A DNA stretch of 38,364 nucleotides from NCBI GenBank assembly GCA_903924465.1, contig CAIYBN010000053.1, positions 1 through 38,364 on the forward strand. The letters run 5' to 3'. The translations under genes were made by a program, and so were the position numbers. The stretch's first letter is position 1; the number at the start of each line of letters is the position of its first letter. The notes beneath the pieces are model-generated. The model had not been told where the DNA came from. It saw only the letters and a list, made by a program, of their open reading frames with translations, and did not search any database. Positions 7,829-16,142 of this stretch are shown here, piece after piece. The stretch is from an uncultured Myxococcales bacterium. Its GTDB lineage: Bacteria; Myxococcota_A; UBA9042.

Positions 7829-10800
7829 ATGGCAACTGCGAATCAATCTGCTCGAACGGCGTGCCTGGTTGGCCTCTTGGCCGCACTCGCTGCACTTACA
7901 GCCTGCGGCGGTGAAGGAGCGATTCAGGGCACTTCGGGAACTCCTGACGATGCAGCGGGGACCGATGCCGTCCTTCTCGACGACTCTGAAGTAGAGGTCG
8001 ACGTGGTTGCAGGACCGGATGTTGCCGCGACTGGCGATGGCGTGGCTGGCGATACGGTTGCTGGCGATGCTGTGCTTACCGACGCGCTTCTCGACGGAAT
8101 GAAGGGCGCGGACGCGCTTGAGGACGCGCTACTCGACGTGCCGGAGGACGCGGCGGTTGAGGTCGCGCAAGAGGTGATGCCCGCCGACACAACGGACGCG
8201 GGAACGCCGCAGGATGCAGTCGTTGGCCCGGCGAAATGCCAATCGGACAAGGACTGCAGTGGTGCCGGTCAGGTCTGCGATCCCCTGAAGAAGGTCTGCG
8301 TGGCCTGCCTGACCGATTTGAATTGCGCCGCCAACCAGCATTGCGTCGCCTACATCTGTGAGTCTGCGACCGCGTGCGTCAACTCGTTAAGTTGTGTCGG
8401 CGTCATGAACGCCGATGGCTCCGCGCAGCCAATCTGCGACCAGACGGCCGGCACATGCACGGCGTGCCTGGCGAGCGACGACTGCCCGGCGAACAGCGAC
8501 TGCAGCGCCAAGAAATGCGTGCCGTTCAAGCCCTGCCAGAATTCGAACGACTGCGGTGTCGATCAGGTCTGTGACCCGATGAGCAACCGCTGCACCCAAT
8601 GCCTGACCACCAGCGACTGCGGTGCGAACACCCTCTGCGAAGCGGGAACCTGCAAGCCTTTCGTGGCATGCGTCAGCGACAAGCAATGCACGCCATTGGG
8701 CATGCTGTGTGACACGAGCAAAGGCAAGTGCGGGCAATGTCTTCAGAACAAGGATTGCCCCAGCGTGTACAACTGCCAGAAAGTCGGCGTGTCGGGCACC
8801 GGCGAGTGCGTGCTGGACGCGTGCATCGCGGGACAGGGTGCGTGCGTCGGCGGGCAAAAGGTCTTTTGCGACGCCTCAGGTGACAGCTTCGGCAGCCCAG
8901 AGGCGTGCCCGGAAAAGACGACGTGCGTGGCACCGGGTGGCCAGCCGGCCTGCAAGCCCTGGTTGTGTCAACCGGGCGTGAACTGCGACACCGACAAGCT
9001 GGTCCATTGCAGCGACGACGGGCTGACCGTAATCGACACCACCGACTGCGCCGTCAGTGCTCAGAAATGTTCCTCTGGCACGTGCAAACCGGCGCTGTGC
9101 AAGCCAGCGACGCTCTACTGTGATGCTGCGACGCTCAAGACCTGCAGCCCCGACGGCTTCAGCGTCGTGGCGGCACAACCTTGCGGCGCCGGCACCTACT
9201 GTGGCTTGGGCAAACTCGGCGACGCGGGCTGCCAACCCATCGTCTGCGAGCCGGGCAAGGCGCTTTGCGACGGCACCAAGCCCGCGACCTGCAACGCCGA
9301 CGGCAGCGCCCTGATTGATGGCGCCGCGGATTGCCAGTCGCTCGGCAAGTGGTGCGTCGGCGGCGCCTGTGTCGCATCGTGCCAAAGCGGCGCACCACCC
9401 TCGTCCTGGTACATGGACAGCGATGGCGACGGCTACGGCGTGCTTGGCTCGTCCGTCGCCGCCTGCCAGCCGAATGGCCTCTACACCAGCCTGACGCCAA
9501 CCGATTGCGACGACGCGAATGCGGCGGTTCACCCGGGACAAACTGAAACGTGCGGCGACAGCATCGACAACGACTGTAACGGCAAGACCGATGACGCGAA
9601 CGCAGCGGATTGCCTCGCGTGGTACCCGGACAAGGACGGCGACGGCTACGGCACCGGGCTCGGGCAGTGTCTTTGCGCCGCTCCGGGCGACGGCTACAGC
9701 AACAACGGCGGCGACTGCGACGACACCAAGGCCGCCGTGCACCCGAAGGCTCCAGAAGTGTGCGACGGCGTCGACAACGACTGCAACGGCTATGCTGATT
9801 CGCTCGATCCTGGGTTGCCGCTCACTGATCCCCAGTTCTGCGCCAATCAATCGGGCATCTGCTCCGGTGCGCTGAAGCCTGTGGCGCTATGCCTGGGCGG
9901 TGCATGGCAGGCGTGCACGGCAAAGGACTACAAGCAGTACGACAGCAACTACACGACGACCGAGATCTGCGACGACAAGGACAACAACTGCGACGGTCAG
10001 GTCGACGAGGGCTGCGACGACGACAAGGACGGGTTCTGCGACATCAACTTCGCCACGCTGGGCTTCCCGCTGTCCTGCCCCAAAGGCGGTGGCGACTGCG
10101 ACGACAACACCAGCAAGACGCGGCCCGGCGCGCCTGAGCTCTGCGACGACGTTGACCAGAACTGCAACGGCGTCGTCGACGAGGGCTGCGACAAGGACAA
10201 GGACGGTTGGTGCGACGCGAGCATGACGGTCCTCGGCAGCCCCATAGCATGTCCGTCCGGCGGCGGCGACTGCAACGACGCGAACGCGGACATCCGCCCA
10301 GACGCGACCGAGAAATGCAACGCCATCGACGACAACTGCAGCGGCTCGGTCGACGAGACTTGGCCGGACCTCGGCTTGCCGTGCGCGGGTGGCACAGGTC
10401 AGTGCGCGGTCAAGGGCACCAAGGTCTGCAAGGCGGATGGCTCCAGCGCGACGTGCAGCATCCAGCCCGGCCCGCCACAGAAGGAGATTTGCGACAACCT
10501 CGACAACGACTGCAACGGCGCGACCGACGAAGGCTGCGACGACGACACGGACGGCTACTGCGACGCCAACATGGGCGCCATCGGCCACCCGTACGCGTGC
10601 AACGCCGGCCCGGGCGACTGCGACGACGCCAACGGCGACGTGCACCCCGGCGCCAAGGAGATCTGCGACAACGTCGACAACGACTGCGACGCCAAGACCG
10701 ATGCCGAGGACGGCGACATCCTGAACGACGATCCGCAGTTGTGCGAGTCGCAAAAGGGCGTGTGCTTGGGCGCCAAGAAGTTCGCGACCATGTGCAAGGC

Positions 10801-11869
10801 AGGCGTCTGGGGCAAGTGCGACACGCCGCAGTATGCCGGTTGGAACGCGTACTACAGCACGGTGGAAAACTGCGACAACATGGACAACGACTGCAACGGC
10901 GCGACCGACGAGGGCTGCGACCAAGACGGCGACGGCTTTTGCGCCTACAACAAGAAGGTCGTCGGCGCGCCTGCCGTGTGCTCGACCAAGGATCCAATCA
11001 CGGGCCAAGTCATCACGCACGTCAACGACTGCAACGACAACAATGCCGCCAACTTTCCGGGCAACACCGAGTACTGCGACAACCAGGACAACAATTGCAA
11101 CAACCAGGCCGACGAGGGCTGCGACAAGGACTTTGACCACTACTGCGACGCCAACATGGTTGTCATCGGCAAACCGCTCGTCTGCAACCTGGGCGGCAAC
11201 GACTGCAACGACGCCAACGCGGCCATCAACCCCGGCACACCGGACGCGTGCTTCGACGGAGTCGACAGCAACTGCAACGGCACGACGGACGAGAACTGCA
11301 ACTGGTACTTCCCCAACGTCTCCGACGTGATTGGTCCCGATTACACAGCGCAAGGCTGGTTTCAGTGCGCCGGCTACAACGACTTGCCCAACAGCAACGA
11401 CATCGCCGACAACTGGGGCAGCTACTGCAAGGACACGCAGTGGAAGCGCGTGCGCATCGCTTGTGGCCAAAAGCCGGCCGCAGGTGCAGCGGGCGCACCG
11501 TGGCCAGTGCTGCGCTCGATCGACTTGAACATGAACCCGTTTGTTTCCAGCGCACTGGTCGTCGGCATCAAGTACGGCGCGATCATCAATACGAATGGCT
11601 TCACCGCCGGACTGTCGACGACGATTCTGCAGAACAACCTGCTGAGGGTAAACAGCGCGCCCAACGACCCGAACAGCTACGCGCTCGACTCCATGCTCGC
11701 CTGGATTGGCGACCAGTACGGTTTTGACGAGACGCACCCGAACCTCATCCTCAATCATCCGAGCAGTCCGTGGGACGTGGCGAATTGCTTTGGTTTGGCG
11801 CTTTGGGACAACGTGACAACGCCGAACCTGAGCAACGCGCGAGCGCTTTTGGTCTATGTCGGCAAGTGA
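7829..11869 (+). CDS. Giant Cys-rich lipoprotein with ten MopE-like motifs
   Basis: I place the start at 7829 (GGAGCG just upstream), giving 1346 residues; an in-frame ATG at 7775 would add 18 residues ahead of the signal peptide. The lipobox is LAALTAC, with Cys26 the likely lipidated residue. An acidic Asp/Ala/Val linker follows, then 'C-x-x-D-x-D-C ... C-D ... C-x-x-C' modules that align with the divergent gene, a shorter set of Cys repeats, and ten MopE-type units (DC-D/N-D ... P-G-x-x-E-x-C-D/N-x-x-D-N/D-N/D-C-N/D-G-x-x-D-E). Many are preceded by D-x-D-x-DG-x-x calcium-loop-like segments, so divalent cation or copper binding is likely. The last 200 residues form a unique domain with few Cys, perhaps the effector or ligand-binding end. 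Secreted or cell-surface function is inferred from family style. Confidence 0.87.
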   Translation: MATANQSARTACLVGLLAALAALTACGGEGAIQGTSGTPDDAAGTDAVLLDDSEVEVDVVAGPDVAATGDGVAGDTVAGDAVLTDALLDGMKGADALEDALLDVPEDAAVEVAQEVMPADTTDAGTPQDAVVGPAKCQSDKDCSGAGQVCDPLKKVCVACLTDLNCAANQHCVAYICESATACVNSLSCVGVMNADGSAQPICDQTAGTCTACLASDDCPANSDCSAKKCVPFKPCQNSNDCGVDQVCDPMSNRCTQCLTTSDCGANTLCEAGTCKPFVACVSDKQCTPLGMLCDTSKGKCGQCLQNKDCPSVYNCQKVGVSGTGECVLDACIAGQGACVGGQKVFCDASGDSFGSPEACPEKTTCVAPGGQPACKPWLCQPGVNCDTDKLVHCSDDGLTVIDTTDCAVSAQKCSSGTCKPALCKPATLYCDAATLKTCSPDGFSVVAAQPCGAGTYCGLGKLGDAGCQPIVCEPGKALCDGTKPATCNADGSALIDGAADCQSLGKWCVGGACVASCQSGAPPSSWYMDSDGDGYGVLGSSVAACQPNGLYTSLTPTDCDDANAAVHPGQTETCGDSIDNDCNGKTDDANAADCLAWYPDKDGDGYGTGLGQCLCAAPGDGYSNNGGDCDDTKAAVHPKAPEVCDGVDNDCNGYADSLDPGLPLTDPQFCANQSGICSGALKPVALCLGGAWQACTAKDYKQYDSNYTTTEICDDKDNNCDGQVDEGCDDDKDGFCDINFATLGFPLSCPKGGGDCDDNTSKTRPGAPELCDDVDQNCNGVVDEGCDKDKDGWCDASMTVLGSPIACPSGGGDCNDANADIRPDATEKCNAIDDNCSGSVDETWPDLGLPCAGGTGQCAVKGTKVCKADGSSATCSIQPGPPQKEICDNLDNDCNGATDEGCDDDTDGYCDANMGAIGHPYACNAGPGDCDDANGDVHPGAKEICDNVDNDCDAKTDAEDGDILNDDPQLCESQKGVCLGAKKFATMCKAGVWGKCDTPQYAGWNAYYSTVENCDNMDNDCNGATDEGCDQDGDGFCAYNKKVVGAPAVCSTKDPITGQVITHVNDCNDNNAANFPGNTEYCDNQDNNCNNQADEGCDKDFDHYCDANMVVIGKPLVCNLGGNDCNDANAAINPGTPDACFDGVDSNCNGTTDENCNWYFPNVSDVIGPDYTAQGWFQCAGYNDLPNSNDIADNWGSYCKDTQWKRVRIACGQKPAAGAAGAPWPVLRSIDLNMNPFVSSALVVGIKYGAIINTNGFTAGLSTTILQNNLLRVNSAPNDPNSYALDSMLAWIGDQYGFDETHPNLILNHPSSPWDVANCFGLALWDNVTTPNLSNARALLVYVGK

Positions 11870-12382
11870 TGGCTTGGCCCAATCGTGACCGCCCCGCCCA
11901 AACGACGACGACCTGACACGGAACACCGCGGTACGGAGCGAAATCGCCCGAACAAGTGTCGCCGTTCACGGCCAACATGCGGCCCATCTGCGGGAGTCAC
12001 ACAAAGGCGACAGCCATAAGGCTTCCGATTGGGTCGAACTTCTGAACTTCCTGCACGCATCCAGGCTCCACGCAGTTCCGGACCGGCCGGCTTAGCGCCT
12101 GAAGCCAAACATGACGCGTCCAACGAGCCCGGCAGGAGCTCGCACGGGCACTTCATGTTGATTATGGACAAGTGGTTGTTGACACCATCATGGTCGTCTG
12201 GTGCCCGCAGTGCGAAGTGCCGACGGTGACGCGCCTGCAAGCCCCGGTGCTGGAAGTGCATCTGGCGACACGAAGTGCCTTGTGCACGCTCCGGCGGCGG
12301 CAGGTTTGCTGGACACCGTCCACGTGGACGATGTTCCGCACCCGCGCCGCATTCCTGCCTTCGAGCAGGGACGCACGACCTC
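11870..12382. other. Intergenic stretch ahead of recombinase remnant
   Basis: No intact gene. It contains dispersed repeat copy C and, from about 12230, sequence that probably derives from the missing catalytic part of the serine recombinase but is frameshifted beyond recognition. Confidence 0.4.
12095..12225. repeat. Dispersed repeat, copy C
   Basis: Best partner of copy A; the two align from GCGCCTGAAGCC through GGCAGGAGCTCGCAC to GTCGTCTGGTGCC. It also shares CACTTCATGTTG and TGCGAAGTGCCGACGG with B and D. A plus-strand frame stays open across it and reads VVVDTIMVVWCPQCEVP, a segment also readable in the other copies, and it runs on towards the serine recombinase remnant. Confidence 0.65.
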
Positions 12383-13231
12383 GGGCGGCCCGACGGCGTG
12401 CTGGTCAGCGGCCTGCTGGCGCTGATTGGCGGCAAGGAGAAGGCTGAAATCGTCCGCCGTTCTCAAGCTGGCAAGGAGGCGAAACGTCAGCGCGGGCAGT
12501 GGGTTCAGAGCGTTGACTTCCTGCCCCGCGGGATTGCGTACGACCGCAAGACGCAGACGTGGAGCTACACGGCGGCAGCGGGCGGCGTGCGCGAGATGTA
12601 CGAGCTGGCCGCTGAAGGCGCCACGCAGGCCGAGATTGGCCGTCGGACGGGTGTGCCGAGCCAGACGATCCGGTCCGTGCTGCAGAACCCGATCTACGAC
12701 GGGCGGCTGGTGTTTGCTTCGCGGTCGGGCGGTCGGATCGCCAACTCGAAGCATCAGAAGAAGATAGCGCGTCCGGCCGACCACGTCATCGACGTGCGCG
12801 TCTTCAACGAGACCGACCAACTGGTGCCGAACGCGCTCTGGCTCAACGTTCAGGCGCGACTCCGGACTGCCGAGCACGCGCACCGTCGAACACGTGAGGC
12901 CACGGCCCCGTCTTCATGGGCGTCCTCGTTCCTCTTTAGCTCGCATGGGCCCGATGCCGACGGAGCAGCGGCGCGCGATCACATCGTCTACGGCTGCAGT
13001 ACCGGCGCCGGCCCTCGCGCCGCCCCAAGGTACATGTGTCGCTGCAAACACGGGGACGCATCAGGAGAACTCCGCCGATGCGGGCTGGTGGGCTTCCGCT
13101 GCGATGTCGTGAATCCGTGCCTCGACCGCTACCTGACCAACTTGACGCACAGCGACTGGCTGGTCGCAGCCGCGTTCGAGGCGGTCAAACAGGCCAAGGC
13201 ACCCGACACTGCGGTGCCGCTCGTCCAGTGA
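12275..13231 (+). pseudogene. Large serine recombinase, catalytic domain lost
   Basis: Recognisable recombinase sequence starts near 12383. EKAEIVRRSQAGKEAKRQRG is the linker helix that follows a serine-recombinase catalytic domain. It is followed by a 'Recombinase' domain with VREMYELAAEGATQAEIGRR, GVPSQTIRSVLQNPIYDG and LVF, then a zinc-ribbon-like part containing YMCRCKHG ... CGLVGFRCDVVNPCLDRYL and a short helical tail. The N-terminal resolvase domain with its catalytic Ser is absent in this frame, and no suitable start codon precedes it, so the gene is dead. The stop at 13229-13231 falls exactly where a HEPN gene on the other strand is cut, so this fragment probably marks one edge of a past insertion or deletion. 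Copy C of the dispersed repeat lies directly upstream. Confidence 0.75.
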
Positions 13232-13397
13232 ACACGAGGGCACCCTTGTAGGCCTTCTCGACCGCTTGTTGGCAGTGAAACGCAATCGTCCACCCGCGCG
13301 CGGTCTGGCGCGCCTGGCATGCCAAGGCGGCTTCGAGATCGCCCTCTGCGTAGTCGAGCCAGGCTCCCGCCGCCGCAGTCAAATCATCAGGCGGCAT
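13185..13397 (-). pseudogene. HEPN-domain protein, truncated
   Basis: The first 57 residues are a typical HEPN start: LDYAEGDLEAALACQ, then WTIAFHCQQAVEKAYKGALV and FTG, matching the helix that carries 'F-H-x-Q-Q-A-x-E-K-x-x-K-x-L-L'. After about 13228 the frame enters antisense of the serine recombinase end and terminates at 13185. The second half of the HEPN fold, including the R-x4-6-H RNase motif, is missing. It overlaps the MNT gene by 11 bases (stop and start interleaved), the usual operon layout. HEPN/MNT pairs are toxin/antitoxin systems in which MNT modifies or neutralises the HEPN RNase; here the RNase is almost certainly inactive. Confidence 0.75.
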
Positions 13398-13737
13398 CGA
13401 GGAGCACCGTCCCTTCGCGGTCGATCATGTGCTCCAAGGTCGGCCGAACGACACGCCAGCGATTCCACTCAACGGTCGATTCCACAAAGACATCGAAGGC
13501 GAGCGGCAGCCCTCTGAGCAGACCTTGGATGCGACCCGGCGTGCGCCAATCGCCGGGGCTGTCCAGCACGACGACCAGATCAAAATCTGAATCCGGTCGC
13601 GCATCGCCCGTGGCCCGACTACCAAAGAGCACGATCCGCCGCGGTTGAAAGTTCGCGCAAATCCGCCGGGTTGCTTCGGCCAGGACGTCGTGGTCGGAGA
13701 TGGGCGTGGACGTGTTCATCGGGTCTTTGGCGGGCAT
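13387..13737 (-). CDS. MNT-type nucleotidyltransferase (antitoxin of HEPN/MNT pair)
   Basis: 116 residues from the ATG at 13737, chosen because GGAGAAGG lies upstream; an alternative ATG at 13719 gives 110. The minimal nucleotidyltransferase signature is clear: LFGSRATGDARPDSDFDLVV, with Gly39-Ser40 and the two metal-binding Asp at about 51 and 53. The third acidic residue is likely in the FDVFVE strand near residue 82. In intact pairs MNT proteins neutralise the HEPN toxin, some by adding AMP to it. Because its partner is truncated, this antitoxin is probably an orphan. Confidence 0.85.
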   Translation of the reverse strand: MPAKDPMNTSTPISDHDVLAEATRRICANFQPRRIVLFGSRATGDARPDSDFDLVVVLDSPGDWRTPGRIQGLLRGLPLAFDVFVESTVEWNRWRVVRPTLEHMIDREGTVLLDAA

Positions 13738-13810
13738 CTGGCACCTTCTCCACAGGTTAGCATGACGCTGAGCCTCGGGCCAGACTTTCAGGTGGCCGTT
13801 GACGTGTGGC

Positions 13811-13820
13811 GGGGGGGGGG
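13811..13820. repeat. Ten-base poly-G tract upstream of a lipoprotein gene
   Basis: A run of ten G's lies 80-90 bases before the start of the Cys-rich lipoprotein at 13901. Mononucleotide tracts of this length are prone to slipped-strand length change. In a promoter region such change can alter expression; here that is conjecture. Confidence 0.6.
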
Positions 13821-13900
13821 ATAGGCTCGACGCGGCTGCGCGAAAACCGCATAGCCGTGCTGATATTTTGCGTTCGTCGGAACTCGACGCCGGAGGCTTC

Positions 13901-14920
13901 ATGCGTGCCCACAACTTCGTGACGCTGGCCGTCGCGGCGACTACGATCGCCTGCACCAGCGTCGGCAACAGCAACGGCAATTCCGGCGGTTCGTCGTCGT
14001 CGTCGTCGTCGATCACGTTGGACGAGTTTCTCGCCAAAGTCGAACAGGCGGAGTGCCACGCGGATCAAACGTGCGGACGCGCCTACATTTCCTCGGAAGC
14101 GGCCTGCCTGCGCTGGGAAAGCGAGGCGAACAGAACGTGGCCGGTCAGGTCGGCGGAAGTGAAGGCAGGTGCTGCCAAGTTCGATGCCAGCAAAGCCCAG
14201 GCGTGTTTGGACGCCAGCAGCAAGTGCGATGGCGACCGGGACGCTGCATGTCAGGCGGTCATCGTCGGCACTGTCGCGGACGGCGGCGCTTGCAGTTCCT
14301 CCAACGTATGCTTGGCCGATTCAGGCTGCGACGGCTGCAAGTGCGCACCTCGGTCGGGCGTTGGCGGGAGCTGCGCGAGCCAGGGCGACTGTCAACTGAA
14401 CGCCTACTGCGCCGGGGGCAAGTGCGTGGCGAATCCGCCGCGGCCCAAGCTCGGCGAGATTTGCCAGTTCGACACCAAGGGCGGGAGCGCCTATTTCCGA
14501 TGCGCAGATGGCACACGCTGTGTGAGCAGTAAGTGTGCTCCTTTCGTCGCTGCGGGCGGGGTCTGCGGCAATTCTTTTGACTGCGCCGCCGGACTGTCCT
14601 GCACACCCAAACTTCAGAACGGCGACCCCGGCACCTGCAAGCCTGCGCCGGCGCTGGGCGGCTCCTGTGAAGACGTCGACTGCCCATACTCGGACTGGAA
14701 GTGCGTCGGCGAGCCCGGCAAACGGACTTGCGTGCCGTTGTCCTTTTATGGTGAGGCGTGCGTGGACGGCCAGTGCCATTACGTCGACGAGTGCGACGCG
14801 ACCAGCAAGAAATGCGTCGCCACGTCGACCGCCAGCTGGGCTTGCGCCGGAGACTCCGATTGCTCGCAAAATTTCAAGTGCCGACAGGGTATGTGCACAC
14901 TCAGCACAAGCTGCCCGTGA
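13901..14920 (+). CDS. Cys-rich secreted lipoprotein
   Basis: 339 residues from the ATG at 13901, supported by GGAGG six bases upstream. The signal peptide ends TTIAC, with Cys18 the likely lipidated residue. A Ser tract follows (seven Ser encoded by seven consecutive TCG triplets, 13991-14011). The mature part has a helical segment with paired Cys (about 50-110), then many short Cys modules of the type G-x-x-C-x-x-x-x-x-C-x-x-G-x-x-C (for example GGSCASQGDCQLNAYCAGG). Such proteins are abundant on myxobacterial envelopes and resemble EGF-like or Dickkopf-like Cys modules. No enzymatic motif is visible. Function unknown. Confidence 0.8.
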   Translation: MRAHNFVTLAVAATTIACTSVGNSNGNSGGSSSSSSSITLDEFLAKVEQAECHADQTCGRAYISSEAACLRWESEANRTWPVRSAEVKAGAAKFDASKAQACLDASSKCDGDRDAACQAVIVGTVADGGACSSSNVCLADSGCDGCKCAPRSGVGGSCASQGDCQLNAYCAGGKCVANPPRPKLGEICQFDTKGGSAYFRCADGTRCVSSKCAPFVAAGGVCGNSFDCAAGLSCTPKLQNGDPGTCKPAPALGGSCEDVDCPYSDWKCVGEPGKRTCVPLSFYGEACVDGQCHYVDECDATSKKCVATSTASWACAGDSDCSQNFKCRQGMCTLSTSCP

Positions 14921-15001
14921 CGCCAACGCGGGCCGAGGCGCAGAGGCGCAACCCACGCTCGCCCCTCGCGCCCGCCGCACCAAACGGCTATCCTCCCGCG
15001 C

Positions 15002-15940
15002 GTGAACGTTCCCGCGCCCACGCCACCGCCGCGCTACCGCCCGCGCATCGCCATCGCGCTGATCGCCGCGTGTCTGAGCGTGGTCGCGGCGTGGCAACTG
15101 CTGGCGGCACCGGATGCCCGCGCGCGCAACGCCTTGTCGGGTCTGACGGCGCCGGATCGGGAACCGTCGATCGCGCTGCCGAACGCGCCTGTGTCCCAGC
15201 GGCAAAGTGAGCTCGCCGCGCTGCGTGACGGGCAGATCGTCGGCCGCGCGCTGGATTTGATGCGGCGGCGCTACGTGGATCCGGCGCGCATGCGGCCCCG
15301 CGAGATGCTGGAAGAAGCGCTGCAAGCCGTGGCGCACCTGGTGCCGGAAATGCTCGTGGATGCCCCGCAGTTGCTCGCCGATGGCCAGCCGAAAACGCTG
15401 CGGTTGCGCATTGGCGAGTCGACCTGGAACCTCGATGCGGCGGCGGTGACGGATCCACTGCGCCTGGGATGGACGCTGCTGCAGGCGCTGCGCATCGTCG
15501 CCGATCACCTGCCGCCGGACGTGCAGCCCGCGCGCGTGGAATACGTTGCGGTCAACGGCATGCTGGCGACGATGGACCCGTATTCACACATGCTCGATCC
15601 GGATCAGTGGCGCGACATGCAGACCAACACCGGCGGGCATTTTGGCGGGCTGGGCATCGTGATTCTGACCCAGGAAGGCGTGCTGGTGGTGCAGTCCGTG
15701 CTGCCGGATTCGCCCGCGCAGAAGTCGGGGATCCAGGCGGCGGACGAGATCCTGCAGATCGACGGTGAAGACACGCTGAACATGAGCGTCGACGATGCGG
15801 TGGATCGGCTGCGCGGTGAAGTGGGCACGCCAGCTCGGCTTTTGCTGCGGCGCAAAGGCTGGGCGCAGCCGCAGGAAGTGACGGTGACGCGCGCGGTCAT
15901 CCACCTGCAGAGCGTCGAATCGCGGCTGCTCGGCGTGTAG
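15002..15940 (+). pseudogene. C-terminal processing protease (S41), truncated after PDZ domain
   Basis: Begins with a GTG start and one N-terminal membrane anchor (IAIALIAACLSVVAAWQLLA). Residues about 85-200 resemble the N-terminal part of CtpA/Prc proteases, including MDPYSHMLDPDQWRDMQ, followed by a PDZ domain (GHFGGLGIVILTQEG ... SPAQKSGIQAADEILQIDG). The chain ends at SVESRLLGV, exactly where the S41 peptidase domain with its Ser/Lys dyad should begin. At 312 residues it is far short of the usual 400-550, so it cannot be an active protease. The break lies about 90 bp before the hairpin repeat that flanks the IS91 transposase, so IS91 movement probably removed the 3' half. Confidence 0.8.
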
Positions 15941-16026
15941 GAGCTGCAAACCACATCCGGCGTCCGCTTCTCCGCCGCTCGCCGCCCGCGCCCGGACCTT
16001 CCGCGCGCAAACCAACCACTCCGGCC

Positions 16027-16055
16027 AGTCTGACGCCGCCAGATCGGCACGTCAA
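16027..16055. repeat. Candidate IS91 terminus (oriIS-like hairpin)
   Basis: TGACGCCGCCAGATCGGCAC plus GTCA can form a stem of TGACG/CGTCA and CCG/CGG with a CCAGAT loop. It lies downstream of the transposase stop, the side on which IS91-family elements have their replication origin end. A near copy occurs at 22-50. The exact element boundary and the short target sequence cannot be fixed from this alone. Confidence 0.45.
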
Positions 16056-16142
16056 GCGCTCGTTGGTCCCTGAATTTGCGTGAATTTCTGCGCTTTGGAC
16101 GCACCGATCCACCCGCAGCGCCTGGCCCCGCGTTCGTCTGGC

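Noticed and set aside
9400..11300. Regular GC-rich repeats that could suggest a CRISPR-like or tandem-repeat array
   Set aside because: They are in-frame codons of the MopE units with variable spacing and sequence, not identical repeats with unique spacers. No CRISPR array or cas gene is present.
9887..11926. Very long minus-strand reading frame (679 codons) opposite the lipoprotein gene
   Set aside because: Product is Val/Ala/Arg low-complexity sequence without a family pattern; it is an antisense shadow of the GAC/AAC-rich MopE repeats.
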